64,000 bases of DNA from Plantago elongata (Eukaryota; Streptophyta; Magnoliopsida; Lamiales; Plantaginaceae): the NCBI GenBank assembly GCA_036897095.1, contig JAYMSP010000052.1:1-64000 (forward strand), in the 5' to 3' direction. Position 1 is the first letter of the stretch. Every line of letters begins with the position of its first letter. Shown here piece after piece: positions 26,091 through 40,655 of this stretch. Below the pieces are notes generated by a model. That model was given only the letters and a program-made list of their open reading frames with translations. It did no database searches and was not told where the DNA came from. Both the position numbers and the translations under genes were made by a program.

Positions 26091-26159
26091 TGTTTGGGAT
26101 AAAACTGAGTTGAGATAACTCAGTTCTATTTGAGTTTTTGTTCAGTTCTATCCCAAACA
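26091..26159. mobile_element. Tiny palindromic MITE-like element (69 bp)
   Basis: TGTTTGGGATAAAACTGA at the left is mirrored by TCAGTTCTATCCCAAACA at the right. Inside lies a second hairpin, ACTGAGTT-GAGAT-AACTCAGT. The whole could fold into one long stem. Confidence 0.6.
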
Positions 26160-27358
26160 AACCAACTTATGTAAATCTCGTATACGTTAAAACCTTATCA
26201 TAATACATGTATACAAACCACTATTGAGGGGTGGGGGTGGGTAGTGTATTAATATCATGATACATGTCTAAAGACCACTATTGATTTCAGTAGCTGCAGT
26301 ACCATTGTGAACTTGATAATAAATTTGCACCAAAAGAGAGGACACCATTAACATCACTGCCTAATTCAAAGAAAAGCATGATTTTGAAATTATACCAACT
26401 GTTGGGTGGTGTGAGCCGACAGTTTTGTCAGGATGTATGGTGCACCAAACCAGGGATCGGTCAATTTTAGTCTCACAGTTCCTCAACTCACAGCCCAAAC
26501 AGTTCCAATGTCGGACTAAGTGCACAATTCAAAATGTGTCTCATAGTGTAAGTTCAACATCAAGAAAAACACTCCGATCTCCTACTAGAAAAATGGAAAA
26601 TTCTAATAAAAAATCCTTTGATACTAAGTAATAAAAAAATACTCGCCATGTGTTAATATAACTCAACTAGTCCTCTGTGTTAATATAGTGACGTAATTCA
26701 GCGAGTATTGTAAAAATTATGATTCCCTTAATCCATTCATGGGGCTTTGACTCTCACATACACTTCTTCCTTTGACATTTAAGGTTGGAACCAAATTAGC
26801 GTGGCGAAGGTAACAGTCTCCACAAAACTTTGTGGTTATAAATTATCAATCATTTCTGGAATTCATATACTAACCTGTGTATTGAGTATTGACATACGAA
26901 TTAAACTACAAAAAGAAGGCTGACAGGCTAATCTCAAATTTGAAATGGCCCGTAAAAGTTCTACTGTTCATTAAGAATCATCTATGCAGCAGGTCCTGCA
27001 ATGCATTGGAGATTCAATACAGACTATTGTGATGCAACTCAACCAATCTAAGACCCGAAAAGAGGCTACTTGTATCCCATTTATGTTACAAGTACTTGTA
27101 GTTGGAAAACATTTAATTGTTCAACATTCTACAGTAGTACGATATGCTATAGTTCTATGTGAATTATTTAGTCCAGAAAAGCAACTATACATCATGAGCC
27201 TCGTAAGAAAAAACCTATACTCAGCACTAGTTGATGTTAATCCGCAACACTCAACATCAGATACAAATTGCTAAACAATTTCATGTCGAACATAAATAGT
27301 ATTTCCCAACAAGAAGGGAGACTAACCGCTTAGACGCCAACAGAATGTTTGACAGTGG
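26160..27358 (-). other. Intergenic DNA and probable TRAPPC10 3' UTR
   Basis: The right part (about 26900-27358) follows the TRAPPC10 stop codon and is probably transcribed 3' UTR. Frames at 26425-26631 and 26984-27274 (plus) match nothing I know. A G-rich GGGGTGGGGGTGGG lies at about 26227-26240. Confidence 0.4.
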
Positions 27359-30300
27359 TCAAGCTGGCACACAGAACGAAGAGCTCAGAGCCGGGGGCAA
27401 GACACAAACCAGATGCGGTCCAGGTGGATTGCAGCTTATGTTTGCCTTCTCAACATTCGGCAAGTTAAGTTGAGGTGGACGGACATATCCAGCAACCAGA
27501 GGCAAACATAATACTGAGATTACTATCCTTGAACCTGCGAGAATAACATGAAAATTAGTTTGCCATACCAGGTAAAATGTCGCCAAGTCATAAAAAGTTG
27601 CAACAAGGTATTTAAAAGTGGAAATAGAAAACGTGGGATACCTTGTTTTGCTGAGAGTGAAGTATGTCCTCTTTTCCTTCCAGCAATCATCCAGTTCTCA
27701 AAATTAACACTCACTTCATATAAAAGCTCATCCTGGCAAAAAAAAGATTGATGCATAACTGTCACTTACAGCCGACTGGGGGTGGACATGGATGGTTATC
27801 AGATCAGAGTGCTAAAATAAAAGGATAGTTCAATTGCCTTCTAAAATCTTGATACAGTTCAACTGAAACCAATATGAAGCAAAATTCTTCATATGTAACA
27901 CTAAAAGTTCCAGTGTTCTCGTGTTTGATAAGGAACCATAATCACATATTAACATGATTGGCCAAATTGTCAACTTAACTGGAAAATTGAAGGATATTGA
28001 ATGTGCATTTAATTTTCAAATTCACCATGTGTAAAATTTGGGCTAATTTGTAATACTCGCCAATCTAGGGATGGAAGTGAAAAGGGACATATTATTTCAG
28101 GGTAGTTTCTGTAATTTTCCCAACATATAAAATCTATATTCTTCATACCCAAATACACAGATTTCATCGTATATCATTAGTTCATTCAAGTGTGTTTTGT
28201 ATTTTTCAAGCATTAGTATCACATTAAAAATATAAACAAAGAAAGCAATATAAATTTTAAAGAAGAAGAAAAGAACCAAACACGAAAGAAACAAAAAATA
28301 AATTAAAAAGACCCAAACAACAAAGAGTAAGGAAATCATAAAAAGAGAAAGAAGAAAGGAAAAGCACCAACTGGGAAAAAGCAAAAAAGAAAAATAAAAC
28401 TGGGCAGGCGTTGTACCCCTTCTCACATGTTCCTAGAGATGGTCTTAGTTACTTTTACAATATGATTTAAATTAATTTCAGGTCAAGCGGAGGTAAAGAG
28501 CATTAATCACTTTTCCAACTTTGAGAGGTTTAGGCTCTGTTAGCACTAGCTTATCAGCTCGATGATGAACTTATTTTTGTAATAAGCTTGTTACGTAAAT
28601 GCCTAGCTTGTAGATGATATGCTTGTTCATGAAGCTTATTAAAACAATAAGCTAGCTGGTTTGTTTTTACATACCATATTTAGCAAATCAGCTAATTGAT
28701 TTACTAAACAGTTTTATAAAAACCAACTAGTTTATCAGCTATTAGTTATCTTATCAACTATGATAGCTTATCAACTAGTTTTGCTATACAGAGCCATAGT
28801 ACCTGGAAGTCTAACTAAGAAAAGAGAAACACCACATAGTAAATACTTACTTGGCTGTTGGAATCTGTATTTTCCACCAAATCCTTCAGCCTTTCAACCC
28901 TCCATTCCATTTTCACAAGTTGCCCGACTTGGAGGCCACTTGACGGAAGAGGAAGAAACCCAACTGCAAGGCAAGGATCCAGGACAGGTCTCTGAAGAAA
29001 TAGCGCACTCCTGAAGGACAACTGGTGTGCATCATCATCCTGATCAACTCCTGTAAGTGCCTCGGTTACAGGATTGTGAGCTCCAAGAGTTCTGCTACCG
29101 GAAATTTCATATCTGATATTCAGTATACTATCTGAATTCAACTCCTTGGCTTGACCTGCAGAAGAGATAGATGAACAACATAAGTGCAAACTGAAGAAGT
29201 ACACCAAACCAACTGACCCTTTTACCCCAATAAAATTGGGGCTCAAACTGGAAAACTATGTATGATTTAAAAATCCCTGTTCAAAATCCTTCCATGCCAT
29301 GCACAATAGACCAAAAATATATTGAGTCTACAAACACAGAATAGTTTTCAAGTTCATATCCACGAGGAGGTGAAAACTTCTCTACGGAAACAGCTAAGTT
29401 CTGTTAAATTGTAACTTTAATTGAATATGAGCAGAATTTTAAAAGGAAAAAGAAAGAATAAAATGATTATGATCAGTTCATCAAGGCTTCATTTCCAATC
29501 TAAACAATGCCAATAGTCATATATATGCACCGGAAGATAGAGTCCTTACTCCTTATCAAGTCCAAGTTAGTTCATCGCTGCGCTTCATTCAGAACCCTAA
29601 TAAGGTTTTTATCATACAACTAGACCTGTATGGAACTATCCGATAAGCTCAACCATGTAAATACCAATTTATGCACAAGAAGATTGGACTGCATCTTCAT
29701 TGTTTAGATAACGTATAGCAATAGGTCAGTCTCCACTAGGTTGGACATGAAAGGAAAAATAAAAGAAATTCTTAAGAACCCAAAGTAAGAAAACGGAGCC
29801 TACTTATTGAAGGTATATCCACCAAGCGGATGCTGAACAGAACCCCAGCTCTGCATTTAGGAGAAACAAACAGTGGAAAGAAACCAGATGCTGGTCTCCC
29901 ATCACCCTTTCCCGCATGTGCAAAACCATCTTGGAGATCCAGCCAAGCATCATAGATGGTAAGTGAAGCTTTTACTTGTGATTGAAGTATAACCTGTGGA
30001 AATAGAAACTTAAATAAATAACGACATTTGGAACTTCAGAAAAAGATTTATGATAGACTTCAACGATACCGCCTCAACTTGATTACCAAAGGTTAAAGAG
30101 ATGTAAAACAAGTTCAGAAGTTTAGTGACAAGCCTGATGCTGAAAGCTCCAGCAGTTTCAAAAGCACTCTATAACGTTTAACCTAATTGTATGATATTTA
30201 GTTTGCAACTATCAAGACCAAGAACAAAAGCAGAGGAAAAGTGGCTTGCTGAGCCAATAATGCATCTGTTGTGACATTTACGTATTTCTACAAGTTTAGA

Positions 30301-33300
30301 TTGTCTAAAGAGAGTCTAAGAAGCTGGTGAAAGCATACAATGTTTTTGCTACTCGCTTGCCATAATTTGCCCCATTTGAAATAAAATGAAGTTTATCTAA
30401 CATGGAATCAAATTCCACATGAAAATTGGGTCTTTACATAAACTGCATGAACAAACCAGTATACGTGATTTAATTCCGAACATATTATGTGTAAAGCTAA
30501 TGGACTTCAAAAGTCAAAACTATGAAAGACAAACTCCAAGGTATATTCCAATAGATTCTCAATATGTGCTTTTTGTGTGGTGTTGTAAGATAGTGATTTA
30601 GGTATACTTGTTAAGTATCAAGTAGCAGACTCAAGTATAAACTTAGTAAAATGTCAGGAAGGCAGTTGGCTGTGTTTGTTTGTTAGATAACTGATGGGCC
30701 CGTAAATAAAATAATGATAAGATTTGCCAAGAAAGAAAATGTTGAAAATAAAGTGAGATGGGCAATAAAGGATAACATTGATAATCAAATAGGGCAGAGG
30801 GGGTATTAGTTAAGCATGATGTCACTTAAATACCTGCAAAAGCAGAGTACCGTCATTGCATTTATCGGCAACACGAGTGCTCACATGGAAAGGATCTGTA
30901 AAATGCACGGCAATTGTCCTGTCATGTAATTTAAATTGTTTCAGGCTTCATGCCAAAGTATTTCATAACAGAAGGAAAAGGATGTATGAACACAGAAGGT
31001 TGGTACTTTTCAAATGTTTGGTTATGTGAAACTCCAAACTCAAGTTTTAACGCAGTTGTTCTCAAGCCATCCACTATACTCTGTCTCTGGGACGGAGATG
31101 ACCCTATAAGGAAATGATTGGTAGTTAGACATGAAAAGGTTGACTGCAAAGTTTAAAAAATAAGAAAGATCAGGTATTTGTCTAAGAACTAACCCACAGG
31201 TACTCCTTTGGGCAGCTCATCACTAATGGCCTTGAGTGGAACCCATAAAACTGAAGTAATATTGCTTGTCCACTCAGGCAACTCAATACTGCCATCCTCA
31301 AGAGTCAATTTCTTGACTCCAGCAGCAACCGGAGAACATATTTCCTCCTGTGAACTAACTGATACGTCACCAGTCTGTGACTCTGACCCATGCTTTTCTA
31401 TCTCAATGCCATGCACCTTTTCGATCATTAAGCCAGGCCCAGGGTCTATGTGCAGTACAGCACCCTTAAGGGAATAGTTTATTGGTTTTACAATTATCCC
31501 AATCCACTGAGGTTCATTCATCAGTAGATCAGATGAAACTGCAGCAACAAGATCAACCAGAGGCCTTGGCTTTGCAACCTATACAAAAAAAAAGAGGTAG
31601 TTAATAACTCCCTCAAAGTTTAGACGAATGACACATGGGAATTTTTTTATGTGTAATCTCATATGCAGTGAAATACCTTCAAAATAGGCCTCGTCGGTTT
31701 CTCATAACTCATAAAATCATCAGTGTCTGCAGGACCACCTTTTGAACAACTATGAGATCTAAATCTTAATTGACCAATTTGACCTGTGAGAACTCCCAAC
31801 ACATAAGAACCTGGACTTTGTTGGGGCAATGAAAGGGTCACTGTATTCCTCCCAGGCCTCAGTACAATAGCATCAGAACTTTTTATTGCCTGGATGAGTT
31901 TGACGATTTCGTTACAACATGGTAATAACGTTTCACTTTCGAAATCATGGACATAAAAAGATTAAAACGAAGAGTGAAGATTACCTTTGCACCTTCATCA
32001 GTATTATGAGTAGCAGTAAGTCTAAGACTCAGTGACTCAAGAGTTATATCATCTGGAAACCCACTCCACAGAGTTACAGAGAGAACACCAGGGTCTCCAT
32101 CGCAAAGCACTATAGGAGGTCCAGGATTTCCTGAAAATGTAATTAATGAGGATACATCTAGAGGAACAGGATGCTCCATTTCACTATGAGCCAGACGGAC
32201 AACTTCAGACTGAAATGCTTGTCGTTCCTTCATCGAGAATAATCTTTTATCTAATGATAATAACCTCACACATGAGGAGAGATAGCCAGCTTGATCATTT
32301 AGAACTTTTTGACACTCGGCCAGGTTTGGTAGTACTTCAGCCAGTAAGTTATGCCATCCTTCACCCGCATATAGAGCACAAACTTTCTCATACAATTTCG
32401 CTGCGAGGTCATAATTTTCATGCTTATGATAGACAGCTGCAATTTCACCATCAAGGACAACTCCATGTCTCTTCCACCACGAGTTATGATAATTATTCGC
32501 AGCACCCTTTGATAGATCTAGATACTTTTTCTATAACAGCAGAAGGTACATATCATATCAGATGCCCGATAAAATAAAAGTAACAGAGGGCAAGTAAAAA
32601 AAAACAGCATCTAATTACAGGTACTGGGCAGGGAAGATGACATGGTATAAGATATGTTTATAGAAGGACTAAGCAAGGGAATTTCCCATAGAGAATTTGC
32701 CCGAGGTTGACTTGTTTTAGCCAAAATAAACAAACAAACTATACATAATGTAAGATTTGGATCCAATTATTCTGCTGAAATTAAAAACACCATTCAAGTT
32801 CATTTTGTGCTTATGACAGACCGAGTGAAAATATGATATTATCTGACATACCATTAAAAGTTGGCACCTGCAAATTGGCAAAACATACTCCGTAATTAAA
32901 ATGCTACACAATTTTTTGAATTTATTACCTCAAATTCTTCAATAGAGGATAATGATTTTTGCAGTTCTGGGTCAGAAATCGTGCTCTTTAATGCATGCTC
33001 CGCGGCAACATAAATTTCTGCAAGCCTCATTGGTCGATCAAATGAGCCCTCAAAACCAGGAGAAGAGAAGGTTCGTGACATCATAGATCCTGATCTGTCA
33101 ATGAACTAAACATGAGAAAAAGCAGAAATTTGCAATCAAATTGCACTCTTGAGGATTAGATTTATTGGCAAATGTTATAATTATCAAGCAATAATTCTTC
33201 ACCAAGTTACAAACAAGGTTGCATGTTCACTCTCTCGATAAACTGAAAATTCTTCAACGGATTTTAATCATTTTTGCGAGTGACATGACAGAAAGTGTCA

Positions 33301-36300
33301 AAAAGTGAGTGAAATCCATGGCTGCAATATTCTCGTTAATGGAGTCCCTATAGCCAAAAGTATATTCATCAAGACTATCTTAGAACTGCCACGACCACCA
33401 AGTTGACTTGACCCAAAACCATCAACAGGATTTAGCCTGTGAGCAGGAAAATAAAGAACATATTCTAAGAGCCGATGTTGACCTATAGATGCTGATGACT
33501 GTTCATCAATTTCTCTGTACCTTATCTCTTAAGGTCCATCTAATGAAATGACAAGTTGGTACATAATGCGATAAACACAAGTCAAGCATTAGGAAGATGT
33601 ATGGTTCAATCTTTCTTTCAGGAAACACATGCAGGAATCGAGATCAATTAATATAGTTGCATGAGAACTCCAATGTTCTGACTGACTAGCTACATAGACC
33701 GCCCAAATCAGGTTGTGTCTACTAGGAATATAAGATGCACCACGAGTCCTGACATCAATGAGGGACTTGAATATCCTTCCAGAAAAACTATTCTGCGCAT
33801 TTATGTGGCAAGTCTTTTATATATGAATGGGGCCACTTCGCCAAGGGATCATGCATATTGTTCAATAGCGTTTCACAGGATTTCCTCTCCTCTTCTTCAT
33901 CCACATGTAAAAACACAGTAGAAAAATATTAATACTCATACAGTTGATGCAGCCTCTAAGTTCATTACCCATCAGAGGCCTTTTGACGGCCATCAAGCAA
34001 TTCTGACATATTTCCAGCAGATAGGGAAGCTCTGCGACGATTTGCCTCCCGCAACAAAACAGATGGTTCAAGAGGTAGTGGTTTCCTCTGGATGCCAAAA
34101 TGTTTTGGCCGAGGAGAATTTTGTAGAATCAACTGCATACAAAATAGAGGAAATAGTAAGAAAAACCTACACTACCACATACATCAACTTGAAATCTTAA
34201 ATAGTTCCAATATAATTTACCAACATTATTGATAAATGATAGACAACGAAGTGCAGCTTAGTTGGTAAGTTGTTCCCCCTCCAACGAATAGGTTGGGGGG
34301 TTCGAGTCACCTTTGCCGTTTCAAAAAAAATAAATAATAATAATTAAAATATATATGATAATGTAGAGCATGCATAGTAGTAAACTTGAAGAAGCATGGA
34401 TACAAAAAGAAAAGCATAGGGTTACTGCTCATATTACCTATTACCATTAACATCGAACACTTATTTCCAGAGGTGTAAATAGATTATCTATTGAGTCGCA
34501 ATAGATAATGAAAAATAAACCTTTTTACCTTTTAACAGGGGTGTAAGTTGACATAAATACAGACTCGTAAAATAAGGCAAGAGTTCTTGCAACACTGCCT
34601 AGACATTAGATTTATTGCAAATATCCAAGCCGTGCAACCCTTCAGACACATATGTAACAATGCAGATTATTGGTCCCGGTATACTCAAATAAAAGAATGA
34701 ACTACTAATACTGATCCTCTGATTTCATACATGGAACAGACCTTTTCTTTTGCAAGCACCTCAGGAGAACTGTCAGATGGGAGTGAAGGCCAGACTGCTG
34801 GCTTAGGCCATGGTAACATGCTGAGTGAAGCACTGATCATAAAAGAACAAAGAGTAGAGTTTTATAACATGCCAGTTCTGATTTGAACACTAGTTTTAGT
34901 TGAATGGCAGCAATTCATAAATTTCAAAAAGACACTGACTGCAGAAAAGTAACAATATGGATCAGTAGTTCATTTTCTGAATGAGATGAACGCCAATGGG
35001 CAAGAATCACAAGACTACAGTTATAATAAATAAGTACCTGTTCACAGGACTTCTTTCAATATCTGATCCATAGCCAACTAAATATGCTAGGCGCATGAAC
35101 TGCACAAGCATGGAATGACTCAGTAAGATTACAAGTGTGTTTTCCATCAGAACAACAAATCAATATGTGGACACAAGCTCTAAGTTTGTATCTTGGAGTG
35201 GAAAATGGCTTTGTGAAATACTGTCATTACATCTAACCATATATCAACACATCAAACTAATGTAAATAGAGCAAATGGTCAAATACAAGTCTCAGAACTG
35301 GATAACAGTTCATGACTGAATTTGCAACATTTGCTGTTTAGGAAATAAGAGTACAACCTTAGTTCGGCACAAAGTGAAAAGCTCCCCTTGAACACGATAA
35401 AACTCCTTTTCTACATCAGGTGGTGCTAGGCCATCCTTGTAATGGGAACTAGTTGCATCAATCAAGGCCAAGCAAGCATTTATAACCCACACTTCACGCA
35501 TACAGAATGGCAATATACTCTGCAAAAAACTCAGATATACAGGAATTTTCAGGATTTTCTTTCATGGAAACAGAGACATGACTCATGAAATTTACCTCAT
35601 GCAAACCCAATGCCCTTGAGAAGCTGATTATGAATGAGTAGCCCCGTGATGCAACCTCAAATGGACGACTCAATTTGATGAGCAGCTGAAATGTGGAGGG
35701 AGATATGAGAAATCATGCTTAACACAAGTAAATGCATGCAGATGAAGAGTGCATTGAGAAGACAGCATAAATTCCTGGGGCAATTCATCAGTTATCTGCT
35801 CACTATAGACACATACACCCTCCTACGTAAAATAAATGATATTCTAGCATTGTGCACCACAAATTAATGATTTTTCCCCCCTACAAACTTACCCCAAATG
35901 ATAACTAATAAATATGAAAATTAATAGTGGGAAATAGCTAGAATTCACATAAGCTAATTATAATCAGTCTCACTCGCACCTTTGCTTGACAGGAAAATAG
36001 ATACTGCCTGAATTCAAATTCTCTAAATGAATCATCTAGAACAATCTGAGACAATGGTTTTTTTCCTGGGTCGAGCAAAGCAGCTTGATCATCTCCCCGT
36101 TCCATTCCTCCGAATTCCCTTTGTTTCCCAGCCACATTGACTACCATATTTAGACCAATGCAAAAGAGTTAATTCATAAGTCCATAAAGTTCCAATATAC
36201 TGGAAACCTGATATTTAAAACAACAAATTGGCAAAGTAAAAAGTGCTATATTTTACAATGACCGATTATAGGGAAATGGTAGCAACAATGAACAAGGGGA

Positions 36301-39300
36301 GGGCTTTCCATTCTAAAAATAAGAACAAAACATATTGGTTACTTGTCAAGCTGCTAGAATTCATCCATAGCATATACAGAGTTAACTTTTGTGCCAGGAA
36401 ACTTGCTTTATTTAATGGTAATCAGGATATAAAAAAATATAGACACGGTATACACAAGTCGTGCACCTTGATGAAAGGGTAGTAAGAGAATAAAATCAGC
36501 GACAATAGACAAAAGGACTCCTGGAAACAATATTAAACCAACATAGTCAAGTCTGGAATAATAAATCACAAAGTTCTCATTCCGTGCATGATATGCTCTC
36601 AAAGCACCTATTATTTCTCTCCCTCCACGGACGCCACATGATGCATGGCTGGTATCTTTATCCCTCAACTTAATTCTTCACTCTCAGTGAACATCTTCAA
36701 ACTTCCTAGGCGTCACCAAGTAAATTACTGATTACTTAATCCCATTTCATTTACATGAGATTTTGAGTAATGTTACAAGATGATCAACTGTCTACGCATC
36801 TGCCTTACACAAAAAGAAAAAGAGGCAACACTGATCAAAGAAGCAGTAAAGGTATAAACAGAAATGGTACTCTCATCATAAACAACTCTTCTCAGCTTCA
36901 CCAATCCGAATTCATGACTCATATAAGGAACTCATAGTCCATATAAATTCATTCTACACGTGAAATTTCAGCTCACATTATTTTGAACATCCATAATTCT
37001 GCTTAAAATAAATTCTGGATCAAGAGAGCGGTAGAATACAAAAAAGGATAGGACGTTTTAAGTGATTGGTACCCCCACAGCAAGCATCCACCATTTTGAC
37101 ATCTACACCATCTCCAACCTCATAAATCAGAATCTGGTAGAAATTATCCCAACCTCCACAATAAATTTGAACAAGTGGCATAGGAGCCGTGGCAAACAGA
37201 AGAACACCATTCCCCACCCAAAGCATCACATTTTTCAGCAACTATAGCCCTCCCATCCCTTTCACCCCTTGGCCATTTTCCATATAAAGCGTTGTTCAAA
37301 CTGACAACCTATGTGAACCGAGGCCCCCAACTTCAGCAGCAAAGCAAGCAAATTGCCAATTTATACGATAAAAGTTCCCTTACCCCCAATCCACCCACCC
37401 AAAACAATATGGACCATTTCTCCATCTGTGTATGTCATCCTTGCCATGGGCCATGCAAATCTTCTATGTGGTTTCAATTTCATCGGATGTTCTCGTCGAA
37501 GGAACATTCATAGAACAGGCAGTTTCCCATTATGTCTCGGACAGTTACGCACTTGAGAATTATTACTAAATGCATGAAATGATGTTGGTTGGGGGGTGGG
37601 GGGTTAACGACAGAAATAGAGACAGTACTGTGAACTTCAATATATAATTACTCAGTAAAACAGTTGAAGAAGGTAAAACACAACCTAAGCAACTAACATA
37701 TGAGATTATTTTCAAGATTATTAAAACAAGTAAAAATGTTATTGTAGAAATGCAAGCACCTGTTTCCAAATAACACAGTTCAAGCTCGTCATATTCACGT
37801 AATGCATCCTCGTGAAGATAAGCAATCTCAAACATGTAAGCCAAGCTTTCCTGTTGATGAAAGGGAGTATTTATGAGACAAACTTAAAGCACAGCAATGT
37901 CCCTAAAATATGTCATTGATGGCCAAATGACCTAATAAGTCCTTCCAAGCGCATTTCAGAGTTATGTGCATGCTACCATAATCTAGGAAAGATTTTGATA
38001 CAAATACAAAATTTAACTGAGTTAATTGATAATTCCATACCAGATCAGGCCGACCTCAGCATTGGAACAAAAAAAAAACAGCAATTCTTTTCATCTTTCC
38101 AAGAAAATTTAAATGCAGTTTACACATTTAATGGGAAGGAAGAGTGCAGTCTACACAGATGGTGCAGATCTCTGTGCAACTTAAAGAAGATCTAACATTT
38201 TGGCTAAAATGAACTGTCACTGTCTCTTCTTTCCAATCGCCTAGCAATCACATGTTGATGGATTTTTATTTTTCCTGCTCTTTGAGCCTGTGTTCGCAAT
38301 TATACTACCCCATAATTATGATATAGGTATGCAAATAATTCAACTCTTTATACTCTAAGAAATCTTTTCAGTTCCATCGCCAAAATATATTAACAGAAAA
38401 CAAAGAAAGAGAAATAAGTAGACAGCAAAAATCTTAATTTGTACCATAAATTAGTCAATTACTAACTAAATTGGCCCATATATGTTCGCCAAGTAGTACT
38501 AGTGTTGTCGCTGCAGTACTTGCATTTTCTTAATGAACTGACGTTGTTGGATAACCGATAAAGTGAACTTGTACAAGCAAGTCTTTTAAGGTTACCTTAA
38601 GGATGAAGAAATTACAAAAGTTCCATATGGGCATGAATCGCTGTTCGCTGAGCTTGCGGATTTCTTCTTCATAAAATTGAATGCGCCTATCAAGTGTATT
38701 TCTAATACACTCCATAACTTTAGCCTCCAAGTCCTCCCAGAAGTTTCCTTCAGGCCCATTGATATCTAGTTTGCAGCACCTAGTGGAGCAATTGTGAATA
38801 CCTCAAAATGATGGTAATTTAAATTATCATAGGGTCCTACTTAAGAAACCATTATAAGGAAAGATCCAAAGAAAAACACTTTTTAGATTGCATCGCAGAA
38901 GAAATTTAACAGAAGAAACATCAGGGAGCTGGTTATGCAAGTTGAGTTCCCAACTGTTATCTTAAAATAGTATTCCTCCTAGAGACCAGAAACTGAACTT
39001 TGGATTTCAAACCATGATTTGCAGCTAACATTGATATTGAAAATTGAGATAGAACATACCATTCAACTATAGAAGAAGTTACTCAGAAATCAAAATGGAC
39101 ATCTTACCGTTCCCTCTTTTTAGAGCTGAAATCGACTTCAAGTTTGGCATAAACTTTTTTTGCCATCTTGGTGGCCTGATCATTGTGGGCTGGTGCTTTA
39201 GATACGAAGACAATAAACCATTCCCTTTCATCATTTTGAAATATTAATTTGAGTCGTGGTTTCAGAATGTTCTTAAATTCATCAAGATCCTGGCCCGAGG

Positions 39301-40655
39301 GGAAACAAAAAATTAATAGTAATTGAGTGAAAAAGGTATAATATCATAGCCAGAATAAAGAAGAAAAAAGGGCACTTGGACCGTTTGAATATTACCTCAC
39401 AAGTAACAAGGACTATAGTTGCGTATGGCTCGCGGAACCAAAATAATGCTTGCTCTTGAGGAAACCGACTGCGAAGCCTTGCATCCGTTGTCAATATAAA
39501 TTCCGCAGGGAAGTCATCAACAATCACCTGATTACGGGTTTTATTGTTCAAAAATACCCTTTTGAAAGGCAACCTCTCTTCAAATCCCTTCTTGACAGTA
39601 GGCCATAGATCACCAACATCCTCAACTATAATAAGATAAAAATATGGCCGTGATCAAACTTGTTTTCATATTGGTTGAGCATCAGAATCCAATTTGTATA
39701 TAACTAAGTAGACACAATGAATGGTAAAATCATGATAGGCAGAGATCCACCAATTATAGCACTTGACCCCCGAAATTATTTAGGATGCCCTCACTCTATA
39801 TCAATTTATGAATGGTAAAATGACAGACATATGTCGCTCGAAACATAGCAAGATAAAAGTATGCTCTTTAACAAGCTTTTCTTCAAAATAAATTTAGCAT
39901 CAAACTCCAATTTGTACATAACTAAGTTGATACCGCGAATGGAAATCAGAGATTTATCTCCACAATCAATTAGCACCACCCAGTCTCTATCTCAATCTAG
40001 CACCGAAGAAACTCTAGAGTCAAGGAAAATTACTCCCATCATATTTTTATATCAGCAAGCAATAGCACTTGCAATTCTCCCTACTAGAAGTAAATAAGTA
40101 GCTAATAGAAACATTTCAAATCAAAATACGACTTCAAAGTTCAAACAGATTTTAACGATGAGTATACATAGAAATCCACACCTATGATCATTGCAATTCC
40201 ACATCCATGCATTTGTTTTAGAAATAACATTTTCAAATCGAACAAAATGAACTAAATAGTAGCTAACAGAAGCATTTCAAATCAAAATGTGACTTCAAAC
40301 AGGTTTTAACGATGAGTATACATAGAAATCAACATCTATAATCATTCCAATTCCACATAGAAACAACATTTCCGAATCGAAGAAAATGAACTAAATAAGC
40401 AGCTAACAGAAGCATTGAAATGTAACTTGAAACAGGTCTTAACGATAAATATACATAGAAATCCATCCAATGCAGTACTCTAAGTTGAAATGAGTGGTGC
40501 TCGCAGAAAACTAGGAATGAAAAATAGAAAGAAGCAAAATGGGTAGCTAGGGTAATGAAAAATAGAAACAAGTATGGATCGAAATCGTTACCGGCAATGA
40601 CGACGTGATTGCAGGAGTTTTTGATACTCTGGAATTGAGGTAAGAAACTCGCCAT
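27359..40655 (-). CDS. TRS130: TRAPP II subunit TRS130 / TRAPPC10, 1244 aa
   Basis: This large TRAPPII tethering subunit acts at the trans-Golgi and, in plants, is needed for cell-plate formation (Arabidopsis CLUB/AtTRS130, about 1259 aa). Exons (minus): 40592-40655, 39396-39625, 39108-39289, 38596-38779, 37760-37850, 35980-36140, 35596-35685, 35358-35519, 35038-35099, 34742-34832, 33969-34132, 32929-33094, 31985-32530, 31677-31889, 31194-31578, 31007-31103, 30834-30918, 29804-29993, 28851-29155, 27642-27732, 27359-27534. All 21 join in frame through GT-AG introns to 1245 codons. Conserved runs include the N-terminal WPTVKKGFEERLPFKRVFLN and REWFIVFVSKAP, the central YDLAAKLYEKVCALYAGEGW, and the C-terminal Ig-like/TRAPPC10 domain (PPGPHLVCVLPP). 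Introns carry a SINE, a MITE and local duplications. Confidence 0.94.
28533..28795. mobile_element. MITE in TRAPPC10 intron 19
   Basis: The element begins GGCTCTGTTAGCACTAGC and ends ACTAGTTTTGCTATACAGAGCC, inverted ends of about 18 bp with a few differences. The interior repeats AGCTTATCAGCT and TAAACAG words shared with the pair at 2200-2580. It has no coding capacity. Confidence 0.65.
34250..34331 (+). mobile_element. Family-A SINE in TRAPPC10 intron 10
   Basis: GTGCAGCTTAGTTGGTAAG provides the A-box region and GGGTTCGAGTCAC the B-box, followed by CTTTGCCGTTTC and poly-A. It is the best-preserved copy of the short SINE family. A clear target duplication was not seen. It is antisense to the host gene, so it is not a true tRNA gene: there is no acceptor stem pairing. 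Confidence 0.75.
37586..37606 (+). other. G-run with quadruplex potential in TRAPPC10 intron 5
   Basis: GG-TT-GGGGGG-T-GGGGGG lies in the intron on the strand opposite the transcript. Whether it folds is unknown. Confidence 0.45.
39640..40470. repeat. Diverged direct repeats in TRAPPC10 intron 1
   Basis: The phrase AACTAAATA..AGCTAACAGAAGC recurs at about 40090, 40249 and 40389, each followed by TTTTAACGATGAGTATACAT (or close) and CATAGAAATC. This makes three copies of 140-160 bp. To the left, CCAATTTGTATATAACTAAG (about 39694) and CCAATTTGTACATAACTAAG (about 39910) mark another diverged direct pair. Confidence 0.7.

Noticed and set aside
28097-28426. A Phe/Leu-rich 109-codon minus frame
   Set aside because: It lies in TRAPPC10 intron 19 and comes from a poly-purine stretch; no homology is recognised.
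34250-34331. A possible tRNA gene
   Set aside because: It has A- and B-box-like words but no cloverleaf or acceptor-stem pairing, and it ends in poly-A like a SINE.
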